The notes: generated by a model from the sequence alone, not told the origin. DNA of 64,000 bases from Spongiibacter pelagi (GCF_014705705.1 NZ_JACXLD010000003.1:341557-405556), one strand, 5' to 3'; numbered from the stretch's first letter, positions 24,689-34,734 are shown. Made by a program: numbers and translations.

Positions 24689-26067
24689 AAGCCAAGCGCC
24701 CGGCTAATAACATCATAAATTCTGTTCTGCTCCATCACGCCTTTAACACGCTCCGCGCCGGGGCCGTGGGCATACAAGGCCACATCCTCACCGGCATGGG
24801 TTTCTGACCCAGCAGGAATCAATGACTGTTGTAAGGCTTTTTCTCCCGTGTCCGGCGTGGGGCGTTTACCGCTAACCGCGCCGGGGCCATTCTGATAACC
24901 GAGGGTGGTATAGGCCACGCCATCACCGGCGAGCGCCGGATGGTTTTCGGTTTCTCCGTGGCTGTCATTGCTTACCACTAAACCCAAAATGGGATTGCCG
25001 CGAGTAGGGTAGCCGGCCATGGTCAGTACATGGCTGTGATCAGCGGTAACCAGAATTAGGGTTTCTTCAGGATTAGTTACGTCCATGGCGGCTTGTATGG
25101 CATCGGCAAAGGCGGCGCCTTCAGTGAGGGCATAACCGGCTTGGCCGGCGTGGTGGCCGTGGTCGATACGGCCAGACTCAACCATCAAGTAATAGCCTTT
25201 ATTTTTCGATGCCAAGCGGCGGATCGATTCCGTGGTCATTTCCGCCAGCGTTGGCTCTGTGCTCTCGGCTGTTTTGTCCAGCATATAGCTCATATGGCTG
25301 GGCGAAAACAAGCCGAGCAGCGGTGCGTTGGTCGGTGCGGAATACATTTGCGCAGCGGTTTTGGCAAAGCTGCCTTGTGTACGTTGCTGCCACTCGGTAA
25401 CAATATTGTTATCGCCGCGTTTGCCGCCTTCACTCGTGGGCAAAAAATTCGCTAAGCCGCCGCCAAGGGCGAGATCAAAGGGGAAGCTCAGTAATTGCTT
25501 GGCAATGTCCACGCAGCCTTGTTGATGAGCGAGTTCAGGCATGGCTTGGTCGTTTTCCCAATCCCGCTCGAGTGTGTGGGCGTAAACGGCACCAGGGGTG
25601 GCGTGGGTTAGTCTTGCGGTGGAGACAATGCCAACGGATAAACCACGGTTCTTGGCTTGCTCGCCCAAGGTTGCCAGTGGATATTGCTGCGCTTCGGCGC
25701 AGTTTTGGCGGCGAGCTTCCGGGCCAATGCCTAATACGCCGGCGCGGGTTTTATGGCCGGTGTGCATGGCGGATGCGGTGCCGGCAGAGTCGGGCACCTG
25801 CTGGTTGGTATTGTAGGTTTTGACTAGTGCAACGTGATCGAACGTTTCAAAGGGCAGTACATATTCCTCGCCGCTGCCGCCCGCTTGCTGACCGGCGTAA
25901 ATGCGCATCGCGGTAACCGTTGAGATACCCATGCCATCGCCAATAAACAAAATAACGTTTTTGGCCTTGCCGGTTTCTGGGGTGCTTGTTTGAAATGCCG
26001 AGCAGCCGCAAAGCAGGGTAATAGCAGCGGCCGACGCTAGGCGTTTTAAAGGAAAGATTGGGGGCAT
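24679..26067 (-). CDS. Alkaline phosphatase, lipoprotein (PhoA family)
   Basis: 462 residues. A lipoprotein signal ends in LLCGC (Cys22). The metal-binding Asp44 is in FIGDGMG. The phosphorylated Ser94 is in PDSAGTASAMHTGHKT. Metal ligands are in DHGHH and TADHSH. It hydrolyses phosphomonoesters outside the cytoplasm to release phosphate, probably anchored to a membrane. A Pho box precedes it (26112-26129), so induction by phosphate limitation through PhoB is likely. It is convergent with the beta-oxidation run and unrelated to it. The family is certain. Confidence 0.95.
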   Translation of the reverse strand: MPPIFPLKRLASAAAITLLCGCSAFQTSTPETGKAKNVILFIGDGMGISTVTAMRIYAGQQAGGSGEEYVLPFETFDHVALVKTYNTNQQVPDSAGTASAMHTGHKTRAGVLGIGPEARRQNCAEAQQYPLATLGEQAKNRGLSVGIVSTARLTHATPGAVYAHTLERDWENDQAMPELAHQQGCVDIAKQLLSFPFDLALGGGLANFLPTSEGGKRGDNNIVTEWQQRTQGSFAKTAAQMYSAPTNAPLLGLFSPSHMSYMLDKTAESTEPTLAEMTTESIRRLASKNKGYYLMVESGRIDHGHHAGQAGYALTEGAAFADAIQAAMDVTNPEETLILVTADHSHVLTMAGYPTRGNPILGLVVSNDSHGETENHPALAGDGVAYTTLGYQNGPGAVSGKRPTPDTGEKALQQSLIPAGSETHAGEDVALYAHGPGAERVKGVMEQNRIYDVISRALGLKE

Positions 26068-26111
26068 GACTGATCTCTTTTATATTTGCGACACTAGAGT
26101 ATCAGTCTAGG

Positions 26112-26129
26112 GTGACAGCGCAATGACTG
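26112..26129 (-). promoter_or_regulatory. Pho box of the alkaline phosphatase gene
   Basis: Read on the minus strand: CAGTCAT-TGCG-CTGTCAC, two 7-base direct repeats with the 4-base spacing of the PhoB box (consensus CTGTCAT-N4-CTGTCAC; 6/7 and 6-7/7 matches). GATACT follows 8 bases later as a plausible -10. It is 45 bases upstream of the phosphatase start codon. Confidence 0.75.
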
Positions 26130-26181
26130 CCACCCGTAGCACTATTTGTAGCGCCTTATTGTGCCATTAGTAGTAAAAAAG

Positions 26182-26787
26182 CTACTGAGCCAGTATTTTC
26201 TCGATGGCCTTTTTGATCTTCTTAGATTCGGGCTTGGTCATGGAGCTAAACGCTTCAGCCTCACCGGTTTTGGTGTTGAGCAGGAATTTATAAAAATTCC
26301 ATTTGGCGCGGGTATCACTGGCTTCTTGTCCTAAAGCCAGTAATGGCTGAGGGTCGTCACAGCGAATACAGCCCTTGCGGAAAACCGGAAAGGTCACCCC
26401 GTAATTGGCATGACACACCTTGGCGGTTTTGGCGCTGTCTTCATATTCTTGGTCGTTAAAATCGCCGGTGGGCACGCCGAGAATAAGCAGCCCCTGATCC
26501 TTGTATTCTTGGTAAAGCGCTTCCAGTCCTTCAAATTGCGGGGTAAAACCACACATGCTGGCGGTATTTACAATCATCACCGCTTTGGCGGATTTCACCG
26601 TATCACATAGTTGCAGCTTACCTGCTTCAAGCGTCGGTAGCGTTTGTTGAAGGCTTTCTGGACATTGCCACTCGCTGGACTCAGCTGCGGCTCCTGTAGC
26701 GGCAAAAGCGGGTAAGTGGGCGCTGACAAGGAGTATTAATGCAGCTAATGCTGTTTTGTGAAGGTGGCGAATTATAGACATCATCAT
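26182..26787 (-). CDS. Glutathione peroxidase-like thiol peroxidase, exported
   Basis: 201 residues, including a signal peptide of about 30 residues ending AFA. The thioredoxin-fold core has the peroxidatic Cys79 in NTASMCGFTPQF. A later QE (in DFNDQE) and WNF supply the other members of the usual Cys-Gln-Trp-Asn set. The NQF motif typical of the family is altered. Several extra Cys (CIRC among them) could be resolving residues. It reduces peroxides in the periplasm with an unidentified thiol donor. The first three codons are all ATG, so the exact start is uncertain. Confidence 0.88.
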   Translation of the reverse strand: MMMSIIRHLHKTALAALILLVSAHLPAFAATGAAAESSEWQCPESLQQTLPTLEAGKLQLCDTVKSAKAVMIVNTASMCGFTPQFEGLEALYQEYKDQGLLILGVPTGDFNDQEYEDSAKTAKVCHANYGVTFPVFRKGCIRCDDPQPLLALGQEASDTRAKWNFYKFLLNTKTGEAEAFSSMTKPESKKIKKAIEKILAQ

Positions 26788-26863
26788 GGGTTTATCTCAC
26801 ACGGGAGGTATTCCTGATTGTACGCTAAGTATCGCTGGCTAGATCAAGAGATTGGAATGGCTC

Positions 26864-27133
26864 TCAGTGCGCGCTAAACGCTTGCAGGCAGTAACCTTTC
26901 TCCAGCGCTTGTTTTACTTGAGGGTCTTGGCTCAGCGCTTTATCAATGGCGATTTTGCGGCGCTTGATGATGTTAACGTCGGTAAAGCCTTCGCGCATGA
27001 CATAGAGTTTGGCGAGGTATTCAGCGCCGAACATATCGGCGAAGTCGATGTAGACGATAAACGGCACTTCTTCCCCGGCTTTGAATTCGCCTTGGTCGGT
27101 TTTAGATACCGCGTTAATGGAAAACAGCAGCAT
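26864..27133 (-). CDS. Small uncharacterised protein downstream of rapA
   Basis: 89 residues, soluble, with no signal or membrane segment. The ATG has GGAG 9 bases upstream. It lies 30 bases after the rapA stop in the same direction, so co-transcription is likely. Sequence features are an aromatic/acidic core (PFIVYIDFADMFGAEYLAK) and a basic stretch (IIKRRK). I do not recognise the family. The composition and ribosome site support a real gene. Confidence 0.65.
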   Translation of the reverse strand: MLLFSINAVSKTDQGEFKAGEEVPFIVYIDFADMFGAEYLAKLYVMREGFTDVNIIKRRKIAIDKALSQDPQVKQALEKGYCLQAFSAH

Positions 27134-27163
27134 GGTTTTTCTCCGGGCGTAATCGTTATGCGT

Positions 27164-30043
27164 TTACTGGCTGACAATCGCCAAGCGTAAACCATATAAA
27201 TTTAGTTGCATCTGTTCCAGTGCTTGCTGGCCTTTTTGGCTGGCTTGATCAAACGCGGCCAATTCCGCCTGTCCAATATCCGGGTTGCGTTCAGCCAGTG
27301 AAACTAGGCGTAGGCGTTCACTATTGCGCTGCGCCATAAACGCTTCGCCTGCCTGCTTGCGCCATTCACCGAGTTTGATTTCAACCAGTCCATCCAATTG
27401 CTGCACCATGCTGCCGAGCTCCTCGCGAACTTGGCGCATCAGGGCGGGAACGAGTTTGCGTTTCACATTCTGGCAGAGTTGGTTGAGGCGGTCATGGCTA
27501 ACTGCAGCGCTTAAATCCTTGGCTTTTTTGTCGATCAAAAAGCGTTGGCTGGTGCCGGCTAAAAAGCGCTGTAATTGCATTTCTACCGGCGCTTGCACGG
27601 TGGGGCTGTAATAGGCTTCCAGTAGTAGAGTGCCAGCAGGGAGGCCTTTGACGGGCAGTGTAGAAACCGCCGCTGCACCAAAATCACCGCTGTGAATCAT
27701 GGCGATGGAGTCGTGTACCAGTGGGTGCTCCCACGTTAGAAAGTGCATGTCTTCACGGCTGAGCGCGCGTTCGCGATCGAAGGTGCCGGTCATACCCTCT
27801 TCGGGAAGATGGGGGAAGGCCTCGGTCAGCATTTGTTCGCCGGGACGTAAAATGATCGCATTTTCGCTGTGTTCTTCAATATCGACACCGAACTGATCGC
27901 ACAGTAATTCTAGATATTCTCGGAGTTGTTCAGGTCGCTCATCTTGCTGTAATTGGCTGAGTAGATGATCGGCTTGCGGGCGGCGGCAGGAATTGAGTTC
28001 CAATAGGCGATTGCGTCCGGCGCTGAGTTGTTCGCGCAGTGATTCTGCCGTTTTGCTGGCCTCGGCAATCAAGCCGGAGAGTTCCTGCGGGCGCTGTTGC
28101 GTTAGCGCGTCGCAAAGAATGGTTTTGTATTGCGCCATAATGGCGCTGCCAATAGTGCATGGCTCGCTAAAGATTTTGAGCGCATCGCGGTACCACGCCA
28201 GCAGACTTTCTTGGGCTGACTGTTCGAAGTAGGGCGTATGAATCTGCACTTCACCCCGGCGACCGATGCGGTCGAGTCGGCCAATGCGCTGTTCCAGTAA
28301 ATCGGGATTGAGGGGCAGATCAAATAGCACCAAATGTTCGGCAAACTGGAAATTACGGCCTTCGCTGCCAATTTCTGAGCAAACCAGAAGTTGAGCGCCT
28401 TCCTCAGGGTCGGCAAAATACGCCGCCGCACGATCCCGCTCCAGCAGGCTCATGTCCTCGTAAAATACGCTGCTGGCAATACCACGACGCAGGCGCAAAA
28501 ATAGTTCAATGTCTCGCGCAATATCGGCGTTGCCGCAGATCAGTAAGACTTTGCTGTCGATGTTGCTGAGCAGGAATTTTTCCAGCCAGTTAATGCGCGG
28601 GTCGTCATTCACCCAATCTGGTGTTTGTGCGCGCTCGGGATACAGTTGTTCTTCTAGCGAACCCTCTCCATAGCCGGTTGGTAAGGGCAGCGGATGTGGA
28701 TTTAATTTACGGGCAGGGAAGCCGCCAATCGAAGCGCGGGTATTGCGGAATAGGCTGCGGCCGGTGCCAAAGCGGTCAAGCAGGGCGTCGATAAGCTGCG
28801 GCGCATGGTGAGCGGGATTGTCGGCAAATTGCGCCAAGCTGGCGGCATCTAACAAGGCTTTCAATTGCGCCATGTCTGCACTTGAGGCGATGACGTCCTC
28901 GGGCTGAGTTTGCAGGCGGTCAATTAATTGCGAAAGTTCAGCGTAACCCGCCTGCTCTTTTTGGAACGCCTCAAGGCTGGGATAGCGCTGCGGGTCGAGC
29001 AGGCGGAGCCTCGCGAAATGGCCTTCAATACCGGCATTTTCGGGGGTGGCGGTTAGCATCAGTACAGACGGCACAACGTTGCAAAGCTGTTCTAATAATT
29101 GATAACCGGCATCGCTGCTACCGTCGGCTTGCCAGTGTAGATTGTGGGCTTCATCCACCACCAACATATCCCATTGGGTTTGGCAGAGTTGTTCTGCGCG
29201 GCGCGGGTGGCCACTGAGCCAATCCATTGAGGCAAGAATAAGCTGCGCTTCCTCGAAGGGGTTACGCTCTTTAAGCTTTTCTTCTTCCTCATCGTAAAAC
29301 AGGCTGTCGGCTTCATCGCGATAGCCGTCAATTTCACCGCAGCGCTCTTCATCAAAAATACTGAATTGCAAATTAAAACGGCGCAGCATTTCAACCAGCC
29401 ATTGATTCACCAGTGTTTCTGGTACCAGAATCAGAATGCGCTTGGCCCGATCTTGCAGCACGCGCTGATGCACAATCAAACCGGCTTCAATGGTTTTGCC
29501 CAAGCCAACTTCATCGGCTAACAACAAGCGAACTTGCTCGTGCTGAGCCGCTTGTTTGGCAATATAAAATTGGTGGGGTAGCAGTTGTACGCGAGGGCCC
29601 ATAACGCCGTGGCTGCCTGCCGCGGCATGGCGTTGGCTTTGCTCAAGGGTGGCAATGCGCAATTGATAACGACGCTGGTGCTCTACTTGCCCAGCCAGCA
29701 ATTTATCTTTGGCGGAACTGAGGCTGATATGAGCGCTAAGCACTTGCTCTGGCACCGGCTGGCGATTGCCGTGCTCATCTTCGGCCAGATAGATAAAGCA
29801 GCCTTGCTGTTCGATGGCTTCAATAACTGTCAGCGGTGGATGGTCAGCAATACGGATAGCGTCTCCCGCCTGATACTGTACCCGGCTTAGTGGTGCAGAG
29901 GCGGCGGCGTAGGTGCGCTCTTCCTCTGATGCCGGAAAGGCGATCAAAACGCGGCGGTTCTCCGCTTCCAGAATAATCCCCAAACCCAGGTCGGGTTCGG
30001 CATTGCTAATCCAGCGTTGGCCGGGTATAAAAATTTCTGACAT
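27164..30043 (-). CDS. rapA: RNA polymerase-associated ATPase RapA (HepA)
   Basis: 959 residues, close to the 968 of E. coli RapA. An N-terminal Tudor-like region (about 1-110) precedes a SWI2/SNF2 ATPase: Walker A in DEVGLGKTIEAG, DEAH in VVDEAHNLHW, LTATPE, and a helicase C lobe with GSEGRNFQFAE and QRIGRLDRIGR. A RapA-specific C-terminal domain follows. It binds RNA polymerase and recycles stalled post-termination complexes. It diverges from crbS, with 187 bases between the starts, and is followed by a small gene. Confidence 0.97.
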   Translation of the reverse strand: MSEIFIPGQRWISNAEPDLGLGIILEAENRRVLIAFPASEEERTYAAASAPLSRVQYQAGDAIRIADHPPLTVIEAIEQQGCFIYLAEDEHGNRQPVPEQVLSAHISLSSAKDKLLAGQVEHQRRYQLRIATLEQSQRHAAAGSHGVMGPRVQLLPHQFYIAKQAAQHEQVRLLLADEVGLGKTIEAGLIVHQRVLQDRAKRILILVPETLVNQWLVEMLRRFNLQFSIFDEERCGEIDGYRDEADSLFYDEEEEKLKERNPFEEAQLILASMDWLSGHPRRAEQLCQTQWDMLVVDEAHNLHWQADGSSDAGYQLLEQLCNVVPSVLMLTATPENAGIEGHFARLRLLDPQRYPSLEAFQKEQAGYAELSQLIDRLQTQPEDVIASSADMAQLKALLDAASLAQFADNPAHHAPQLIDALLDRFGTGRSLFRNTRASIGGFPARKLNPHPLPLPTGYGEGSLEEQLYPERAQTPDWVNDDPRINWLEKFLLSNIDSKVLLICGNADIARDIELFLRLRRGIASSVFYEDMSLLERDRAAAYFADPEEGAQLLVCSEIGSEGRNFQFAEHLVLFDLPLNPDLLEQRIGRLDRIGRRGEVQIHTPYFEQSAQESLLAWYRDALKIFSEPCTIGSAIMAQYKTILCDALTQQRPQELSGLIAEASKTAESLREQLSAGRNRLLELNSCRRPQADHLLSQLQQDERPEQLREYLELLCDQFGVDIEEHSENAIILRPGEQMLTEAFPHLPEEGMTGTFDRERALSREDMHFLTWEHPLVHDSIAMIHSGDFGAAAVSTLPVKGLPAGTLLLEAYYSPTVQAPVEMQLQRFLAGTSQRFLIDKKAKDLSAAVSHDRLNQLCQNVKRKLVPALMRQVREELGSMVQQLDGLVEIKLGEWRKQAGEAFMAQRNSERLRLVSLAERNPDIGQAELAAFDQASQKGQQALEQMQLNLYGLRLAIVSQ

Positions 30044-30230
30044 GCTGTGCTGTAAGTTCGTTGCGGCGGAGTCGTTCGGGCGGCATCTTACGCGTCATTG
30101 GCGCTCAACGAAACCCCGGATTTTGGCAGCTTTTTTGATCTTTTTTACTTTGCTCGACTTTGGTCGGATGCACTGCGCTGCCCATCGGTTTAGACTTCCG
30201 GTTACATAAAAACACTCAAGGAATTCGCCT

Positions 30231-33200
30231 ATGGTGGCAAATCAGTGGGTAATGCTACTGGCCTTTGTTTACATTGGCGTGTTGTTTGTTATCGCTTGGT
30301 GGTCAGATCGCCACGTTTCTTCAAATCGCCTGATTCAAAGCCTGATCTACAGCCTGTCGCTGGCGGTGTATTGCACCTCGTGGACCTTCTTCGGCGCGGT
30401 GGGGCAAGCCGTGACCAGCGGCTGGTCATTTCTGCCTATTTATATCGGGCCAATTTTATTGTTTCTGTTTGGTCGCGGTTTTTTGCGGCGTTTATCGGTG
30501 GTCTGTTCGCGCAACCGGGTGACCTCTATTGCCGACTTTCTCGGCGCGCGCTTCGGTAAAAACCAAATGCTGGCGGCACTGGTCACGCTGGTGGCGGTGG
30601 TGGGCAGCTTGCCGTATATCGCCTTACAGCTAAAAGCGGTGACCAAGGGCTGGATAACCATTGAAAAACTATGGCAACCGCAAACCAGCCTGACTGATTC
30701 TGCCGGCGAAACCAGCTTTATCACTGCCTTGCTACTGGTGTTGTTTACCGTGGCTTTTGGTACCCGAGTGGTGGATCGCCGTCATCGCCACCGAGGTTTA
30801 ATGACCGCCATTGCGGTGGAATCGCTAGTGAAACTCTGCGCCTTTTTGGTGGTGGGTTTGTTCTCGCTATTCATGTTATTCAAAGGTTTTGGTCCCGCGT
30901 CAGACACCCAAATTGTGTTGGGGAATTTTGATCGAACCCCTGAAATGGGCGGCTTTATCACCCAAACTCTGCTGGCCATGGCGGCGATTGTGTGTCTGCC
31001 CCGGCAGTTTCACGTGATGGTGGTGGAGCATCACAGTCGTCGGGATATGCGTACCGCCTCTTGGTTATTCCCGCTTTATTTGCTGCTGTTTTCAATGATG
31101 ATTGCGCCAATTGCGGTACTCGGACAAAGCCTAATGGGCTTTGAGCGCAGTGCGGCGGATATGTTTGTGGTGTCGATTCCCATTGAACTTGGTAATGAAA
31201 CCTTGGCGGTGATTGCGCTGCTGGGTGGGTTGTCGGCGGCAACCGGCATGGTGATTGTCGCCTGCGTCACTCTGTCCATTATGGTCTGCAACGAATGGAT
31301 TGTGCCGATTCGCCAAGCGCTGCAAAAAAGCTATGTGGTGAATGTGCGCTGGCTGCAGAAGGTGCGGCGGATTGCTATCGCGGCCATTCTGCTAGCGGCA
31401 TGGCTGTTGGAACAGCAGCTGAGTGGCGGCGGTGGTTTGGCTTCCTTGGGTTTATTGTCGTTTGCGGCGGCGGCGCAATTATTACCCGCTATTTTGGCGG
31501 CCTTGTATTGGCCGCGTGCTCATTTTGTTGGCGTAGTGGCGGGGATTGCCGGCGGCGGAGTAATCTGGTTTTTCTGCTTGTTGGTGCCCGCAATGTTGGG
31601 CCAATCGCACCCCTTGGTGGCCGAGGGTCTATTCGGCAATGCGTTTTTGCGTCCTGAACATTTATTCGGTTTGTCTTTTGAAAGCAGCCTGACCCACGGC
31701 GTGTTCTGGAGTTTGTTAGTTAATACCGGCTTGATGATTTTTCTCTCTCGGGGGCGCCGCTTTACCGCCCTGGATTTACGGCAAGCGCGGGTCTTTACCG
31801 ATATCCATCGCCTGCCGGCACGCCGAGAGCTAGAGCTTGAACAAAGCCCCGTTGAATCCTGGCAGTTACAGCAAATTCTGGTGCCGATGTTGGGTCATGA
31901 ACGCTACCAAAGTATGTGGCGTGAATTTGAAAAACGCCTAGGGCATCGTCTTTTGGATAAAGACCGGGTGCCGCGTTTTGTATTAAAGGAAACAGAAGAG
32001 GCCTTGTCGTCGATTGTGGGGGCCGTGTCCGCTCACCGCACCTTGGAATTACTCCAACACCGCAAGCCACTTAAATTAGATGATTTTGTTGAGCTGATTG
32101 GTAATTCCTCACGGCAAATTCAATTTGGTCAGGATTTATTGCAAGTCACCTTGGAAACGATTCCCCAAGGCATTAGCGTGGTTGATGCCAACCTCAATCT
32201 GGTGGCGTGGAATCAGCGTTATGTTGAGTTGTTTAATTTTCCTGAGCGTTTGCTTTACGTTGGTTGTCCTATTTCGCGGGTCTATCAATACAATGCCGAG
32301 CGCGGATATCTGCAAGGTGCGCAGGGTGATGTCGATGGCGCGGTACAGCGCCGCCTGACTTTGCTGCGTAACGGGCAGCCTTATCGTCTTGAGCGGCGGC
32401 TGCCGAATGATCGGGTTATCGAAATTTGCGGTATTCCCATTGAGAGTGGCGGTTATGTCACGACCTATACCGATATCAGTGAATATCGCCGCTTGTTTGG
32501 TGAGTTAGAGCAGGCGCGAGATCAGTTGGAAACGCGGGTCGTGGAGCGCACCTCAGAGCTTGAAGAAGCCAACCGCTCATTGGCGCATGAAAATCAGGCG
32601 CGGGCGCGGATTGAACGTGAACTCAATACGGTTTACGCCAGTAAGAACCGCTTTCTGGCATCGGCCAGTCACGATCTTTTGCAACCTATTAATGCGGCGC
32701 GACTGTTTACTGCCTCGCTGGCCAGCAAGGTTGAGCAACTTCCCTTAAATACGGATGTAAAACATATTGATGAGGCGCTGGCTGGGGCCGAGGACTTAAT
32801 CACCTCGCTGCGGGAAATTGCTCGGCTGGATTCCGGCCGCATGCAAGTTAACGCAGAAGCATTTCCGCTACAGGAATTATTGGTGCCGTTGGGGCGTGAG
32901 TTTGCCGTAGTGGCAGAGCGTTCTGGTCTTTCTTGGCGCATGGCACCTTGTTCGCTGTGGGTGCATACCGACAAAAATCTGCTGCGGCGGGTCATTCAAA
33001 ATTTAGTAGGAAATGCGCTTCGATATACCCAAAAGGGTGGCGTATTACTGGGCTGTCGCCGGGTTGCGGGTGGTGTTCGACTTGAGATTTGGGATACCGG
33101 TGCAGGCATTGCCGAGCAGGATCAGGAGCGTATTTTCGAAGAATTTGAACGCGCCAGCGATGGCCCGCGTCGTGGTGGCGAAGCCGGTTTGGGCTTGGGA

Positions 33201-33755
33201 CTTTCCATTGTGCAGCGCATCAGCCGTTTGCTGGGCTTAAATCTTCAGCTTCGTTCCACACCCGGCAAAGGCACGGTATTTTCTGTCACCTTACCGGTAG
33301 TGGCTTCGGTGGCCGTGACCACACGGCCAGTTTTACAAGATTCACTGCAATCTGATCTAGCAGGCTTGCGGGTACTTTGTATTGATAACGAGCCAGCGAT
33401 TCGGGCGGGAATGCAATCGCTGTTGAGTCAGTGGAATTGCACTGTGCATGTGGCGGCCTCACTGCGTGAGGCGCTAGCGCAATGGACACTGGAATCACCG
33501 CCAGACATTGTATTGGCAGACTACCACCTCGATGCGGGTGAAACCGGCTTGGATGTTCTTCAAGCGCTAAGCTATCACTGGGGGCAGCCTTTGCAGGCGG
33601 TGGTGATCAGTGCGGATAATAGCGACGATATGCGTCAGAGAGTGGTCAACGCCGGCTATCGCTTTTTGAGCAAGCCGGTGAAACCTGCCGTGTTGCGGGC
33701 GGTCATGCGCAATATTATGGCAATACCAGCTTCACCACCGAAACCACAGCCGTAA
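30231..33755 (+). CDS. crbS: SSS-type hybrid sensor histidine kinase, CrbS-like
   Basis: 1174 residues. The N-terminal half (about 5-480) is a sodium/solute-symporter-like membrane domain of about 12-13 helices. A PAS region (about 640-760) follows. The kinase core has phospho-acceptor His814 in ASASHDLLQP and an ATPase domain with NALRY, DTGAGI and GLGLGLS. A C-terminal receiver has Asp1097 (VLADYHLD). This architecture belongs to the CrbS/MxtR/ErcS' group, which in Vibrio and Pseudomonas controls acs and acetate uptake through a LuxR-type regulator. Such a regulator and acs are 6 kb away. CAAGGA precedes the ATG. The gene's end overlaps the convergent DUF2970 gene by 41 bases. Confidence 0.88.
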   Translation: MVANQWVMLLAFVYIGVLFVIAWWSDRHVSSNRLIQSLIYSLSLAVYCTSWTFFGAVGQAVTSGWSFLPIYIGPILLFLFGRGFLRRLSVVCSRNRVTSIADFLGARFGKNQMLAALVTLVAVVGSLPYIALQLKAVTKGWITIEKLWQPQTSLTDSAGETSFITALLLVLFTVAFGTRVVDRRHRHRGLMTAIAVESLVKLCAFLVVGLFSLFMLFKGFGPASDTQIVLGNFDRTPEMGGFITQTLLAMAAIVCLPRQFHVMVVEHHSRRDMRTASWLFPLYLLLFSMMIAPIAVLGQSLMGFERSAADMFVVSIPIELGNETLAVIALLGGLSAATGMVIVACVTLSIMVCNEWIVPIRQALQKSYVVNVRWLQKVRRIAIAAILLAAWLLEQQLSGGGGLASLGLLSFAAAAQLLPAILAALYWPRAHFVGVVAGIAGGGVIWFFCLLVPAMLGQSHPLVAEGLFGNAFLRPEHLFGLSFESSLTHGVFWSLLVNTGLMIFLSRGRRFTALDLRQARVFTDIHRLPARRELELEQSPVESWQLQQILVPMLGHERYQSMWREFEKRLGHRLLDKDRVPRFVLKETEEALSSIVGAVSAHRTLELLQHRKPLKLDDFVELIGNSSRQIQFGQDLLQVTLETIPQGISVVDANLNLVAWNQRYVELFNFPERLLYVGCPISRVYQYNAERGYLQGAQGDVDGAVQRRLTLLRNGQPYRLERRLPNDRVIEICGIPIESGGYVTTYTDISEYRRLFGELEQARDQLETRVVERTSELEEANRSLAHENQARARIERELNTVYASKNRFLASASHDLLQPINAARLFTASLASKVEQLPLNTDVKHIDEALAGAEDLITSLREIARLDSGRMQVNAEAFPLQELLVPLGREFAVVAERSGLSWRMAPCSLWVHTDKNLLRRVIQNLVGNALRYTQKGGVLLGCRRVAGGVRLEIWDTGAGIAEQDQERIFEEFERASDGPRRGGEAGLGLGLSIVQRISRLLGLNLQLRSTPGKGTVFSVTLPVVASVAVTTRPVLQDSLQSDLAGLRVLCIDNEPAIRAGMQSLLSQWNCTVHVAASLREALAQWTLESPPDIVLADYHLDAGETGLDVLQALSYHWGQPLQAVVISADNSDDMRQRVVNAGYRFLSKPVKPAVLRAVMRNIMAIPASPPKPQP

Positions 33756-33924
33756 TAAATACGGCGGTGAAAACGAGTGAGCCGAAAACGAATTGCTTGA
33801 AGCTACCTTCGCGAAAATCATTGCCGCTTTTCTTGTCGGTGCGCACGGCAAACGCCACGGCGGCGATATTGCCAAAGACCTGTAGCGGTGTGCGTTGTGG
33901 CGTATTGTTGTTGGTGTCGCTCAT
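33715..33924 (-). CDS. Small membrane protein, DUF2970-like
   Basis: 69 residues with one C-terminal transmembrane segment (about 47-68). It has an R-x-D-x-K-x-x-x-DF patch before it, as in DUF2970 proteins of gammaproteobacteria. AGGGATC lies 6-12 bases before the ATG. The 3' end overlaps crbS convergently. No function is known for the family. Confidence 0.7.
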   Translation of the reverse strand: MSDTNNNTPQRTPLQVFGNIAAVAFAVRTDKKSGNDFREGSFKQFVFGSLVFTAVFITAVVSVVKLVLP

Positions 33925-33993
33925 TGTTCTGATCCCTTCATATTAAAAAACTGCCTCCCGCAGGAGGCAGGTAGACCTAGGGGGTAATTTTAC

Positions 33994-34620
33994 TCAGACT
34001 TCAGTCAGTCTCAGGTAAGGGCGCAGCTCTTCCCAACCTTGGGGGAACAGGTCCTTGGCTTCTTCGTTTTTGATGCTGGGCGGAATGATCACGCGGTTGC
34101 CGGGAACCCAGTCAGCTGGGGTGGCAATGCGCTTTTCGTCGCTCAGTTGCATTGAATCGATTACCCGTAGAATCTCAGTGAAATTACGGCCGACACTCAT
34201 GGGGTAAGTCATGGTCAGGCGGATTTTCTTTTTGGGGTCGATGATGAAGACCGAGCGCACGGCGGCAGTTTCGCTTTCGCCGGGGTGAATCATTTCGTAC
34301 AGCTCGGCAATTTTGAAATCTTTGTCCGCCACGATGGGGAATTTCAGCGTCGTGTTCTGAGTGGCGTTCACGTCTTCAATCCACTGTAGATGTTCTTCTA
34401 CCGAGTCGGTTGAAAGTCCGAGAGGTTTCACATTGCGGGCTTCAAATTGATCTGCCAGTTGAGCGGTGCGGCCCATTTCAGTGGTGCAGACCGGGGTAAA
34501 GTCGGCGGGGTGGCTAAAGAAAAATACCCATGAATCGCCAGCCCATTCGTGAAAATCAATGTCGCCAGTGGTGGTAGCAATTTGAAAATTTGGCGCGGTG
34601 TCGCCAAGTCTTAAGCTCAT
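33994..34620 (-). CDS. 1-Cys peroxiredoxin (Prx6 type)
   Basis: The start is taken at 34620, where GAGGA lies upstream and the sequence begins MSLRLGDTAPNF as in Prx6 proteins; this gives 208 residues. An in-frame start 57 bases earlier lacks a ribosome site. The peroxidatic Cys is in PADFTPVCTTE. The C-terminal extension (to about 208) is typical of the Prx6 subfamily, and no resolving Cys is evident. It reduces hydroperoxides in the cytoplasm. A 17-base perfect palindrome lies 115 bases upstream. Confidence 0.93.
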   Translation of the reverse strand: MSLRLGDTAPNFQIATTTGDIDFHEWAGDSWVFFFSHPADFTPVCTTEMGRTAQLADQFEARNVKPLGLSTDSVEEHLQWIEDVNATQNTTLKFPIVADKDFKIAELYEMIHPGESETAAVRSVFIIDPKKKIRLTMTYPMSVGRNFTEILRVIDSMQLSDEKRIATPADWVPGNRVIIPPSIKNEEAKDLFPQGWEELRPYLRLTEV

Positions 34621-34734
34621 AGTGCAATCCTCGTTGGTTCCCAATGTTTTTAAGTAATGCATTGGTTTGCTAACCATGCGTAGGGCTTATTGCAGGGCGT
34701 GTGCCAATTTATTTGAAAAGCGATTGATAAATAA

